A stretch of 64,000 nucleotides of DNA from Rotaria macrura (Eukaryota > Rotifera > Eurotatoria > Philodinida > Philodinidae): assembly GCA_900239685.1 (NCBI GenBank), contig OENT01000225.1, positions 84,302 through 148,301 on the forward strand, written 5' to 3'. The position numbers and the translations under genes are program-made. Positions within the stretch are counted from its first letter, which is position 1. Each line of letters begins with the position of its first letter. Below, in pieces: positions 1-12,960 of the stretch. Below the pieces are notes generated by a model. That model saw only the letters and a list, made by a program, of their open reading frames with translations. It searched no databases and was not told the DNA's origin.

Positions 1-925
1 GATATTCATTTTTGAGTAGTCATACAACTGTTCCGTCTCGATGTCTGATTGAATATTCGATGTAAAAAGTGATAGTAAATTTTCTCTTGTTCTATCGATG
101 TTAATCAAGATGGAGAATAAAAACAATTTCAATCGTTATACGTCTCATAATTTACTTTAAAATATCATATTTATTTCCAAGTTCAATGTTAAAATGACCT
201 AGTAAGCATTTCAAGTGTAATCTCTATTAGACAAAATGAAAAAGCAATGATGCCGAAAAACAGAATTTAGTGTATTCTGCATTATTTTTTCCTCATGGGG
301 AAATTTTCTAGGTATTAAATCGCTTTTCAACCGACACGATATTCCTTTGATAAATTATAGACAATTCTGAACTAGTCGATTTTTCGAGGGTTCCCATTGT
401 TGAATTGTTAATTTCCTATTGAAGGAAAAATGCCATTTTATGTACTTGGTATGTCATTATAAATTCTAAACGTCGAATTGAAACTATGAATAAATGAAGT
501 TGTGCACACGATGCCAACTAATCGAACACGTTTCTCGGGTATTTCATTAATGATCGTATGAATCTATATTCGAGAATTTCATATGTTCAATAATGCAGAA
601 TAGATATATCGAAAAAAGGTCAAGCAATTGTGTAGTTTGGTGTACGAAGAAACTTTTCCATTGAATTTTAGGGTTTTCTATTACTTGCATGATTTCGATT
701 GGAAAATATTTTTTAACATTGGGAACTATTTCACTATCATCATTGTCATACCTTGTCTATGAATCTGATTCATAGAACGAGTCAACTTTTCTATTTACAA
801 ATAGATATATATATATACGTATTGTATGTAACCAACAGAATGAATGATCAAGGGTTTATATGAAAGAAAGCAAAAGAAAATCTATTTGAACATATAACGT
901 TCTGTGTCATTTCAGTATGTAATAA
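1..925. other. Intergenic, upstream of EXOSC10
   Basis: AT-rich sequence with stops in all frames and no recognisable exon. It presumably holds the promoter and 5' UTR of the EXOSC10 gene that starts at 926. A pyrimidine-A-G just before the start codon (near 912-915) would fit a leader intron acceptor, but this is not established. Confidence 0.5.
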
Positions 926-3900
926 ATGTCTTCTACAAAATCAACGAATTTCTTTGAAGCATATCATAGTGTTGATGAATTCAAACAAGTAAATCAAAAT
1001 AGAATCGAACAAGAGAATTTTTCATTGTTTAACAAAAAAAAATTGACTTTGTCATTTAGACAATATGTACGAAAGTTATCGATGTTATTCGAACATCGAA
1101 TCGATTAGCAATAGAAAATTATGATCAACTAATGACAATAGATTCTTGTCATGATAAAATTCAACAATTAGGCGAACGTATTTTAAATCGGTATTCAATA
1201 TGATATAAATTATTCACAAGCTAATATTGATTTCCTTTAGAATTTATCAAATAAAATCTCGGATTCAATCATCGCAATGGGATCATTTAGATATGGATGA
1301 AAAACTTGAACAGTTGATTGATATTAATGATACTTTATTTGAAAAGATTGTAAGAAAAGATTTAGTTTTCCATCTTTTAATTCAAATATTCTTAGGCATC
1401 GGCTCTGGATGAAGCTGATGGCATTACAAAATCACCTGTATCAACAGTTGTAGTAAATAAATGACTCGAAAATTAACAACACAAACAAAAAAAAATTTTG
1501 ATTCTATCGATATTTTAGCGACAAGTTTTTATCAAGCCACAATTAAAATTTAAACATAAGATTGATAATAGTACAATAAGACCATTTATTTCAAAAATTC
1601 GTATGAAACCCAATGCACTGACACCCTTACCGAGTAGGTCTACGTTTTCAATTCTTTTTATATACATAACTAAACAAATGATATTGATTAGCAATCATGA
1701 TGCAATTGAATTTCGAACCTATTGATCTTGATCTATTAGAAAAACATCCAGAAATGTTAGTATTTATTTTGTTGTCTGGATCGAATAAAGTTCGAACGAA
1801 TGTCATCTTTCCCATCATAGATTAGACCATCCGTATATAAATGAACTTGAAGCATTTCAACCAGATGAAAATCAATTGAAGACAGTCGAACCTCAAGTGA
1901 GAATAAATATTGATTTGTAGATAAATACGATTGAAACTTCATTTAGTATCCTAAATCAATTGAAGAAACAACTTGTTTATTCGTTGATACTATTGAAAAA
2001 TTAAAAACAATGATGGATCATATTGAAATACAAAGCGAATTAGCAGTCGATTTAGAAGTATGCGATGTTTTGCTTGAAAATATTACATAACCTTTTTACA
2101 ATTCTAGCATCATTCTTATCGATCCTATCAAGGCTTTACATGTCTAATGCAAATATCATCACGTACGCAAGATTTCTTGATCGATACACTCACACTTCGT
2201 GATGAATTATCAATTCTAAACGAAGTCTTTACAAATCCAAAAGTTCTTAAAGTAAATTTAATCTATTAAAATGTAAAACAAAACAGAACTCATTTAAATT
2301 GTCAAGGTATTTCATGGTGCTGATTGGGACATTGAATGGTTACAAAAAGATTTTGGTATTTACGTTGTCAATATGTTTGATACACATCAAGCAGCCAAAG
2401 AACGTAACCTACCAACATTATCACTTGCTTATCTTTTAAAAACATATTGTAATATCGATGCTAGTAAACAATTTCAATTAGCTGACTGGAGAATTCGGTA
2501 AATTGAATGATTATATTCATATAATAAATTGTCTTTCTCTCCTTATGTAGACCTTTACCAAATGAATATTGTCGTTATGCACGTGAAGATACACATTATC
2601 TTTTATATATTTATGATCGTTTACGAAATCAATTGATTACTACGAACGAACACAATGGTGAACTTCTTCGTTTAGTTTATGCGAAATCGAAAATAGTTTG
2701 TCAAAAAGTAATTTACATGTTTGATTGAAATACATATGTAATTACAGTTGTAAATGATATTTTTTATCCGACATGAATATTTGAGAATTCAATGAGTAAA
2801 TTAATGATGACATATAACTGAAAACATGTCAGATTGAATTAGTTGAATATCTTTTTGTTTTGGTCTGTAGACAACATAACGATGAAAAAGCTTAACTTCA
2901 TAAATACTAGTACTGCTATAGTTTGAAGTCATGAAAGAAACAATTGAATTAATTTGATGACAATCTTGAAGATTTGAAAAAAAAAGAAGAACTAAAAAAT
3001 TTTACAAGATGAATATTTTTCTTGTTAATGAAAAACTGTCATTGTAACTTGTAGCTGAGTATGCATTTTCTTTTGGTACGTAAAAATTAAAGTTGACAAT
3101 GAAAACATATGATAAGTTGTGACAGATTCGTTTCAGTAGACTATTCATCATTCTTCATTTCTTGAGTTTTATGTTGAAAGAAAAACAGATGCCAACGTCG
3201 TATAGATGTTTGAAAAACAAGCTTCCACTTTGTCAAGGGTATATGAGTGGTTCAAATGAAATAAGTAAACAGATGGCGAACGTCTGTATCCTATGTTTGA
3301 AGAAAACAAAAAAACAGCCAAAGTCATGTATTTGAAATGACTAATTATATTATGCTTGTTTAGCTATACAAAAAGCCAATATTCGATGAGAATGCATATA
3401 GAAATCTACATTCCAAATCTCATAAATCAATATTGGATGGTAGTCAATTAGCTGCACTTAAATTACTTTATGCTTGGCGTGATAAAGTAGCACGAGAGGA
3501 AGATGAATCAGCAAGGTGTGTAATACTGATTATTGAGTTTATCTAATAAAGCATACATCAAAATATATAATTTTCTTTGTAGTTATGTTTTACCTGATTT
3601 AATGTTAATTAAATTAGCTGAATTACTACCAAAGTAAGTTGTCTTTGTTAGTGTTGTTGTTGTGTCTAAATAAATATCTGTTTGTGTTTGTTTTCATCGA
3701 TAAAGAGATATTCAAGGCATTCGAGGGTGTTGTAAACTAGTTCCAGAATTAGTCGAAAAGAATTCAGAAGAAATTCATCGATTATTAATAGAAGCTATTG
3801 AAAAGCCATTATCGGTATATATGTTTTTTTCTTTATGTGCACAATTTTTATTCTGAGTGCTTTTTAGGAATTCAATAATGAAGAATCGAATTCAGATCAA

Positions 3901-4005
3901 TCGTTAAAACTTAAGCGGTGTATGCTATCGTCAGATACAAATATCTCAACAGATTCATCGTTAAATCATCATATTAAACGAACGAAACTCATTTCGGACA
4001 CATAA
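926..4005 (+). CDS. EXOSC10: Exosome component 10 (Rrp6), 3'-5' exoribonuclease, 15 exons
   Basis: Nuclear RNA-exosome 3'-5' exoribonuclease that trims rRNA, snoRNA and aberrant transcripts. Exons by hand: 926-988, 1060-1190, 1241-1349, 1396-1452, 1519-1633, 1692-1755, 1821-1896, 1947-2057, 2108-2251, 2307-2497, 2551-2707, 3364-3515, 3583-3633, 3706-3814, 3868-4005. All phases agree and give about 555 aa. The N-terminal PMC2NT region spans residues 1-140. The DEDD-Y nuclease domain carries [39 protein letters not shown] and [14 protein letters not shown]. An HRDC domain follows ([16 protein letters not shown], then [15 protein letters not shown]). Beyond HRDC only about 50 residues remain, ending in a basic KRTKLI-like nuclear signal; the human protein has some 270 more. 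Introns are about 45-85 bases except 2708-3363 (656 bases). AATAAA signals lie at 4027 and 4076. Identity is secure; exon 6 boundaries are least certain. Confidence 0.93.
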
Positions 4006-6777
4006 CAAGAACTTTTTGTTAGTAGTAATAAAACTTTTCTTTTTCTGTATCAATGCAAAGTGGTAGTCATCATTCAATAAATATAATTAAAAAATTTAAT
4101 GTTTGTAATTTTCATGAATGATAAATGGCAAAAATAACATGCAATCTACGAGAAAAATCGTATAAATCTAGAAGTATTATTAAGATGTATTTCGACATGA
4201 TGAATACATAACAATTCATTTAGATTATCTTTTAACCTCATTGATTATCAATGAGTAGTCATAGCCAATTACAAAAAAATACTTCACGAGATATCCTTTT
4301 GGATTTGAAAGATAGATAATAACATATAATTTAGATTTATTATCAATGGTTGACAAAAAGACTTTTAAGCTGAGTGATGTCGTGTTGCTCTCAACTGCAT
4401 TATTAATATGCAATATAAATAGTATTATTGTTTTTAGGGAGAATGAATACTTTTTATAGAAGTAATCATACACATTGCAATGTCCAATCGATTTTCAGTT
4501 GATTTCATCGAGTAGGCGACTAACTAAAATTCCGGTTTGCATTTTTTTTTCCTATGTTATAAATAATAAATTCATCATCTGTCATACTCTTTTTTTTTTC
4601 TTTTCGATGAACGGAATCAATGTTCAAAAGCACTTTCACTTAAGAATCATATTTATCAAAAAAAGTGCTTCTCTATTTTTTTTTCTTCTTCTTCGTCTAT
4701 CGTGATTGATAAATCAGACAATTACTATTGAGTCTCTACTTAATTGTTATTTGTTAAACAGTATGATTCAAAATCAATCTCGTATAGAGACAGATTATTT
4801 ACTGCATTAATTAGAATAAACACGCACATAGGAAGTCATATTGGCATATAAGCAGGTCACGAAAGATACACTTGATAGAAGAACGAATGAAAACGACGAT
4901 AAAAATAAACAATCCTATACTCGATATGTTTCTTTTTCGAATACCTATCATCAATTAGCTTAATCTCTTGTCTTCGAATGTTTGACTGTTCTACTTGTTT
5001 TTTCTTGCCTTCTTATACCATTGTCATCATCATTACGCTACGCTTAACTCCATCTTTGTCAGTATCGTTTTAGCAGGATCAAGATAATTTTTATTTTGGT
5101 CTATATCTCAAATCTTGGCACTCGAGGCTACAGTCAACGGTACAAAACGATAGCAAGAAAAGCTATTAATTGCGTACCCCACCCCTGTAGTCATTCATCA
5201 GCTTGAAATACGAATGTGCTCGAGTTTCATCAATGTAATAACAAAGATTGGAGAATATTTTAGCGACTATTTGTTCTCTCCTTATACTCTATGGAACTGA
5301 CTTAGAAACAACAACGAATCAAACAAGATAAAGTAAGAATTTTGTTTTCATTATTCATTACCTATAATAAAAATCAAAAGAAGAACAATATGAAATTTAA
5401 GATTTTCTACTATAGAAAGAAACAGCTGATTTCTAACAAATATTTACAGTTCTACTTGCTCATCGATTATTTGCCATAAGTTTTATTTGTCTCTTTTGTT
5501 GAAACATCTTCGCATGTCTATATGCATTTTAATCAACGTCATTTTTTTTTCTTCATTAGTTTACCAGCTGCTGCTACCGGATAATAATGTTTCATTATAA
5601 CAGCGAAATGTACCTGGGGAAATCGACATTATAAATTTTTCTCTTTTTTCTCTTGGTTCTTTTTTGAGAAATTCATTTTATTGAGCTAATTTTAAGAGAG
5701 TTTCTATTTTCTTTCGTTTACCTTAATAGATTTTGATAGCAGTTCATCTTTGATGGAAAAAAAAGAACCATGACTATCGATCTATATTTATGTATGTGTT
5801 ACTTGTGCGTCATCATAACAAATTTTTATGTATGAGTGCTCGCGCATAAATACTTTTCAATTTTCCTTTCCTATGATTACTTAACACTTACTCATGCTCA
5901 TTTTTTTCCCCGAATATAAACAAGGAAACAAAAGGCTGATGTCGATATAGGAGTGACATATGATCATTTAGCAAGTAAAAAGGAGAGAGAGAGAGAGAGA
6001 GAGAGAGGATGCATGGAGAATTTTGTCCTTCTTCATCATCTATAAGAAACAAAAGTGAAAAACTACTTCTCAAAGAATGCAAAAGAATGGAAGAGAAGAA
6101 AAAAATAGATCTTCGCCTTTTCTTTCCTTTGTTTCCCGTGAAATGGTATGAAAGTATGACATTAGTTGTGATTGGCTACAAGTAAAGCAATGTCAGGAAG
6201 TTTGAACAATTTCGTATTGATACTATTTTCTTTGTGATGCTCTTTTTCTTGTCAACAACTATATCTCGATTGATGAACAAATGAACTCTCGTTAAAGAAT
6301 AAGATGGTTTTACTGAATAATGGTGATTCAGAATAGAAACAACAGTTAACGACATGAGTTAGTCGCAAATCTTATTACATATCTTTCTATTCAAAATAGA
6401 ATCGTTACATTTTCTAATTTGATGATTTGTCTTCATGGTTCAAAGCTCTAATGGAATGAATATGCATTTTCATTATTGTTGTTCATTTTATTTAATTGTC
6501 AGCTTTTCATATCAGAGTATTCCAATGATTCTACATTACTTTCGGTTTTGTAAGTATTCATATGTGCGCTTTGCTTTTTGTTGAGCTCGACTAAAATTCT
6601 ATAGAGAAATACGTATATCCGAATAATACTATAACTATTCATAGAAAAATAAAACTTTGATTGATTCTTACTATTATCTCAAGAAGAATTGTTCTTTTTC
6701 TCCTGTGTAGGTTGTTCCTGATTATTTACTGTATTGAACATATCAATTAATGATGCATATGTGTTGATTCTACTTTA
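4006..6777. other. Intergenic with a (GA)n repeat
   Basis: About 2.8 kb of AT-rich sequence without a supportable exon; short open frames here are poly-T or GA-repeat artefacts. A (GA)n microsatellite occupies 5983-6008. Just before the next gene, a CTCCTGTGTAG at about 6700-6710 looks like an acceptor and may mark a 5' UTR exon of the gene at 6778. Confidence 0.5.
5983..6008. repeat. (GA)n microsatellite
   Basis: An uninterrupted run of about 13 GA dinucleotides. It lies in intergenic DNA and makes the shadow open frame on the opposite strand. Confidence 0.9.
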
Positions 6778-7320
6778 ATGTCAAGTATTAATAAATCAAG
6801 AGCACCTGAAAAATCCCCTTTACCAACGAGAATACTCATTAGTAATAATGATATTGATATCCAAGAACGTCTCACTTTTCTACAGCACATTCATAACAAA
6901 CCACAAAATTACCATCAACAATGCAATTATAAAAAATCTAATATGAACATTACGAATAGTCCATCACTAACTGCTGCCATAAATCATGGAACAGCAACAA
7001 ATTTCTTAGAAATGAAACAGCAACGTATATTAGCAGCAGATGATAGAAAAAAACGAATCATTACCCGTATCGTAAGTATCGTTGGATTACTAATTATTCT
7101 TCTATGTGCTGTCATTGTTACACTTACACTTAAAATGGCACCACAAATTGATGAACTTGTACGGAGAAGTGGTAAACATCATTTATTTTATCAGATTCCC
7201 CGTATGAGTACACCATTTACACTATCAACAACAATAAACGATGAATCGAATAATTTTACAACTAATAGTACTACAATGTTTCAATATCCTATTGATACAG
7301 AAAAGAAACCATCTACATAA
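6778..7320 (+). CDS. Single-pass membrane protein of unknown function, 180 aa
   Basis: One uninterrupted frame from ATG to TAA with codon use like the neighbouring genes. Residues 1-90 are polar and basic, without a signal peptide. A basic stop-transfer segment DDRKKRIITR precedes a single helix of about 23 residues (IVSIVGLLIILLCAVIVTLTL). A motif KMAPQIDELVRRSG follows directly. The last 45 residues are Ser/Thr/Asn-rich with two possible N-glycosylation sequons (NFT, NST). The positive-inside rule suggests a cytoplasmic N-terminus and an outside C-terminus (type II). I do not recognise the family. The coding case rests on the clean frame, the helix and composition. An acceptor-like site at about 6710 suggests a spliced leader exon upstream. 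Confidence 0.7.
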   Translation: MSSINKSRAPEKSPLPTRILISNNDIDIQERLTFLQHIHNKPQNYHQQCNYKKSNMNITNSPSLTAAINHGTATNFLEMKQQRILAADDRKKRIITRIVSIVGLLIILLCAVIVTLTLKMAPQIDELVRRSGKHHLFYQIPRMSTPFTLSTTINDESNNFTTNSTTMFQYPIDTEKKPST

Positions 7321-9727
7321 TTCAATCCTATTTTCATACGATCAACTATTGTACTGTCATCATATATCTATGCGGATGTATACATTCATATTCATCAATA
7401 CTTTAAACATATTCCACGTAACATCATGTAAATAGAGATAAATATACACATACAAATGATTAATACTAATGCTGATACATTCGGATAAACAAAAAAAAAT
7501 ATGAATTTCTTATTTTCAAACGTATGTCTCTTGTATAAATTGTGCATTTACCAACATGGATTAGATAAATTAATATTGAATATATTGATATGTAACGAAT
7601 TGACGAATTACATATTAAATATCACAATAGATATGTTTTGATTAAACTAAAGAATTTCTTTTTTTCTTTTTGTTTGTTTTTAAACTACATGGAATATAGT
7701 ATGTAAATTAATTATCTTCAATAAATTGAAATGCTAATATCAATGCCATTATTTGCAAGAGAAACTTAACATGTTCCTGTTGTTGTTGTTTTTTTTTTTG
7801 AATTATAGTACGATCGACACTATTTTATTTGAATGTTAATTACTCGTGTAGCATGCTTTTATCAGTGTCATCGACGAGTAGAGAATACTAAACAAATTTT
7901 ATTTATATTTGATGATAGATTTCTTTTTTTTTTCGACATTTGAAATTCAAATAAAATATGTTGAATCGATTGGAATGCATATATCTATCAGACAGTAATA
8001 GAAGCAAACTAAGTGGTATATAAAATTAATTAGTGTGCAAATATATTCGTCGATGTCAATTGAAGAAAACATAGATTTCATGTTAATACGTAGTATGCAA
8101 TTAATTCATTGCTATTCAACAATTTATGTCTATCAAGTTCTCATAGGAAAATTTATATTAGTTGTAAAAATCATGAAAATACATTTAAATTCATTCATTA
8201 TAAACACAATAGAAATCAATCACCTAAAACAAATTTGTACGAAGAATTTTCTACTATGATCATGTCTGTTGTAAGAGTTCGTAGACAATGATGCATCATC
8301 GAGAAGTGACTCAATCTTGTAAGAAAGGTGTTGTTCTAGACCAAAAAACGAAAGAAATTTTATAATAGTATAGAAATTAGATAATCTGAACGTTGACAGT
8401 AAACGATCGATTATTTATGAAAAAAAAAAGATTCTTAAGAAAATTCATAAAGTCGATCAGTGATGCACGTGCAATTTTAGTCATCAGTAAGTTAAATCAT
8501 TTTCAAAACTGTTAATAAAGAAAACCAACGATTGCTTGAAGATTTCTCGATCTTTCGAACCGAGAAAGCATCATCTACTAATTATTATGTGAAGTTCAAC
8601 ATTGGTACATCTGATAATGGTGAATCTCCGTCGTGTATTTTCTTTCGTCGAACCCCTGAGGTGCAGTTTATTTTTTCCATCGTTCTATTTTCAATAGTGA
8701 TCTATTGAAACACAATGAGACCTATTTCATTATTCATTATAGATAGGTTAAATTTAGTCTAGGGACCATCGAATAGTTTGTTCTTTTTTTTTTCTCAATC
8801 TTCAAATGATATCGTAAAGTCTCGAAAATACAAACCTTAATAATTCTTGAATCGAGTTCTGCATCTGATATCAACGTTCACTCATATTGAATACTATTCA
8901 ACAAAAGTCATAATTTTCGTTGACTAAGTCTCTATGGTTTGTTATACTCTACAGTGAGAAACAGAAGAATTGAACATTAAAATATAGCATAATTATAATA
9001 ATGAAAAGTTAACATATAGGCGAGTCGATACGGAGAGTGTAAATATTTAATGATTTGTAAGTAGTTTCAATTAAATATTCGAATTTTGTGAAAATACGAA
9101 AGATGACTTTTCTTTGACAATTTTTCTACGAGGACATATAACCCTAGAAAACATATTCTTGTTTCATTTTCATCATATCTTCCTAATTGAATCATGCATC
9201 ATCCTTGATATGCTGATGAGATTTTCATCGATTACTACTAACTTTTATGTTTTTCTTCATGAGAATACTTCATAGAATAAATGTAAGAAACATTTTTCAT
9301 AGAAAAAAAGAAATTATTGTATAAATCAAAACATGATTCTATTCATTTAATCAATATTTTCTTCAAACACTCAACATACTTGAGACGATACTTTTGCTAC
9401 TATATTATAACAGTCTTAAATCACAGTCTCTATTAGTTTCCTAAACCAATCTAACTAGTTTCACATCGATCGAACAAAGATATCTCTACAAACACGTATC
9501 GGTAATCATCAGTAAATAAAACAAGTCGTTTGTTTTTAATGACTAAATTCATTTGCCGTTTCGCTATATATATATACAGGCATAAACATGAACACACTTA
9601 TATGATCTGACCGAGACGACAACATATACCTCAATATATTAATCATCAACCGGGATACACAATAGACACACAGACAATCTCAATACACAAAAAAAAACTG
9701 AAATAAACAAAAAATTAAACAATAAAA
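7321..9727. other. Intergenic
   Basis: AT-rich sequence between a plus-strand and a minus-strand gene that end towards each other. It should hold both 3' UTRs. Several AATAAA-like signals are present, but I see no further exon or RNA gene. Confidence 0.45.
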
Positions 9728-10835
9728 TCATGAATTAACAAGATAGGAATACATCGGATTGTGTAGAAGATGTTGACAAAAAAGTATTTGCATCGTTTCA
9801 GCTCTGATCGAATAAAGACTCGAAAGAAAAAGTAGAAGTTTTGAATAAATTGATCCTACACTTATTGTTATATTATTATTCATAGTTAATACAGATGATT
9901 GTTGATGAATTAACGATTGCTTAAGACTTGTCAATTGTTTAACGTACAGTTGTTGAAAATTTGTATTATCACTAAACACTAAAAGAAAGAAAAATCCTTC
10001 GTCATTTTTGTATCTTATCTTATTTAGTTTTTCAATTAGACTGATATCATTTGAAATTCTTACCTTCTCTCATACTTTTAATAACAATAATACGACGTAT
10101 ATGATCGAAAATATTTGAATCGATATTAAAACGTGAACCTTTCTGTAAAATCGAACATAATTTGTATGCATCTTCTTCTGGTACACATGCATGTCGATGT
10201 ATTGAATATATATCTTGATCGATTGTTGTCAATGATAATGAATTTGTACATAGAAGAAATTGTAAATTAACGAAACGTTGTTCAATAAAATATGTTAATA
10301 ATAATTGTGACCAACATCGTCTATGATATAAAGATGTTGATATCGAATCGATCAAACATGTACTAGCATGTAGCCAATCTGTTATTTGTGTTTGTAATTC
10401 ATAGATGAAAGATGATGGTAAATAAAGACGACGTAATCGAATTGACGAAAGAAAACTAGTATTTCGTTGATGATCATTTTGTTTCGACATGTCACTCTCC
10501 GATATCATATGTCTTAATGGTGTATGATTATGAATAAGATTTAATTTTAATTCGGTGAGATGATTTGATTGTCGTAATATTGTACACAGATGATTTTGTC
10601 GTGGTAGAATACTATCAGGAGTATAATGGTTTTCAATATCACTTCCATCGTCATCGGCATCATCGTCATCATCATCATCCGTATGATCGAATTCTTCATT
10701 AGTTTTAGTTGAAGAAAAGAATTTTTCTACGAGTATCGATGATGAATTAGTATACGTGTTTTCATCGTCTTCATCTTCGTCACTTGAAGAAGTTTTTTCA
10801 TTATCATTTTCACCAGAATCATTTGTTAAATTCAT
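9728..10835 (-). CDS. Acidic hypothetical protein, 2 exons, about 340 aa
   Basis: Two exons on the minus strand: 10835-10064 and 9978-9728, joined by an 85-base GT-AG intron with matching phase (1023 coding bases). Residues 1-65 are Ser/Asp/Glu-rich with a run of seven Asp and then DDDG, which suggests a disordered leader. From about residue 80 the sequence becomes ordered: HLTELKLNLIHNHTPLRH, then a Leu/Ile-rich helical stretch (about 120-210), then EEDAYKLCSILQKGSRFNI, IFDHIRRIIVIKSM and a helical C-terminus. No signal peptide or membrane helix is seen. I do not recognise the family, although the ordered part looks like a conserved domain. The start is the first ATG of the open frame. Confidence 0.75.
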
Positions 10836-11716
10836 CGAACTACTGTCAAATTAATGTAAAGTAATTTGTTAGAATGAAAATTCCGTAAATAATTTACAGT
10901 AAGAAGATAGTAGAAGTTCTACGGAACACTTTTGTATAATTAAAGTAGTTGATATTTGGTCAACATAGATTGTAGTCGTCAAATTGCTCCAATATTGTCA
11001 TTGAGTTATGTATCTGAAAGTCACAAAAACTATTAACAACTGTAGTTTATGTCTATTTGTCTCGTTCTTTCTATCCATCTTTTTCTGCGTTATACACAAA
11101 CACACGCCGTAAGCAGCAACAACAACAGCATCAGCAGAGAGCAGCCTGAAGGCGAAAGAGGAGAATCAGAAAATAAGGTTCTTTTGCTTTCTTTCCCGTT
11201 CGGTCGATGCCCATGAAGGAATAGGACTGAGAAAGAAAACGAGAAGAGAAGTAAAGAAGGACATGTGAAAAATAAGCTTTGATGACCTTGAATACTAGAA
11301 ACAAAGATGACAAGAGGAAACTAAACGAACGGTCCACACTATCATTTCCTTTATATTGGTAAATGATGATTTTGAATCAATGTGAGTATTACTTTTAAAA
11401 AGTTCATGTATCACACTAGTCCCTATCTTCGGTAAGTTTTCGTGTGGCTTTATATTACCTTGCCATTATGTATGTATAATGATCGATTGTACCTTGCACA
11501 TATTTATCGAACAAAAAAAAATGCACTCAGAATGATCACATACAGCTGATAGCACTATATTTTTTCCTGTTCAGTCACACCTACATAAGTACCGCATAAA
11601 TAAATCGAACGTTGTCCATAGCATTCTAATAAATAAATGACCTTAGATGAAATAGGTTGCACGTTGAGAACTAAGCAAAAGCAACAACTTCTCGTCTTCT
11701 CGTTCGTTGTCTATCG

Positions 11717-11718
<2 letters not shown>

Positions 11719-11751
<33 letters not shown>
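11719..11751. repeat. (TC)n microsatellite
   Basis: About 16 TC dinucleotides in a row, in a pyrimidine-rich intergenic stretch. Confidence 0.9.
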
Positions 11752-11754
<3 letters not shown>

Positions 11755-12923
11755 ATATGAGAGAAGCCTTCATGTCATTTTTTGTTTTCCGTCTGTTCTT
11801 GTTTTCCGTTCTCTCTCTCTCCTCGGTGAAGGTGAAGTCGTGTTTTTGCTTTGCGATCGCATATGCGAAGGCGTTTACATAACTCTATTACTTGTTGACG
11901 ACAAAGCCTTCAAAAACATCCGTTGTTATTGTCAGTTCGTGTTTTCTAGTGCGAACAAACGCGTGGGTCACTCTGATTAAGAGTTTATCTTTCAATATGA
12001 ATGCTTGAGTGAAGATAGGCAACAAGCAAATTTTTGTTGATAATACTCGAATAGTATATAGTGTTGCTATTTAGACCTTGGATCAGCAAGAAAAAAAAAA
12101 GAGGCCGAGAACAAAAATATGATGCCTTTCTATATATTAAAGAACGATCGAAAAAACCTTGTACACATACAATGCCATTGAAAAGACAAGTATTGAAGAA
12201 GGAGACAATGTCAAGTTTATCAAGGAGAATATTCGATATATAGTAGGTCCTCTATTTTCTTTTTCTTTACTATGACTTTTATATGAAGACAATCGTCCTT
12301 ATATAATAAATAGAAATATTTCATTTTCAATAGTCCTTTGAAATCATACTTAGTAAGAGAATTATGCATAAGTTTTTTGTTTTCAAGTTGATTTTCAAGA
12401 TCATATGGAAATAGATTCTCATGGAAAGTTTATTTAAGAACGAACGGCTAATAGAATCAATTCAAAAGTTTAGTTTCTTTCTTTTAACAGTAAAAATAGA
12501 GCAAATTTTTTTTTTTTATTGTGATGAGAACAACCTTGAGAGATTAATAATCTCAAGATAATGTTATTGTCTTCTGTTATTTGAAAAATAAATAACAATA
12601 ACAAAATTCATCACTTATGATTGATTCGTCAATGTTAACATGTAAATATATTCTAGGTTTCTTTTTCTTTTCTTGTTTATGTTACGAATTTTTCTTGTCA
12701 TAAAAATCAAGTCCCATTTTGTGAAACCTTACATGAAAAACCGATCTGGTACGCATTAAATTCATCTGATGTGAAAGTTTGTCAATGAATTCAATAATGA
12801 CATATGTATTTATTTGGAAACAGAAATTTGGATTAATTCCTTGATATCTGAAGGCTATGACAAGGTTTATTCATTAGTTATCGATCAATATCCTAGTCAT
12901 GCGAAGGTTGAAGAAATCTAGAA

Positions 12924-12926
12924 AGA

Positions 12927-12960
<34 letters not shown>
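12924..12960. repeat. Compound (GATA)n-(GACA)n microsatellite
   Basis: About five GATA units are followed directly by about four GACA units, a compound tetranucleotide repeat. Confidence 0.9.

Noticed and set aside
1067-1114. An EXOSC10 intron starting at 1067
   Set aside because: Splicing there leads to immediate stops in every phase. The intron 989-1059 restores the frame and the alignment to the EXOSC10 N-terminus.
11637-12243. Two plus-strand frames of 60-81 aa
   Set aside because: They are driven by a (TC)n run and poly-A, with no signal peptide, domain or exon neighbours.
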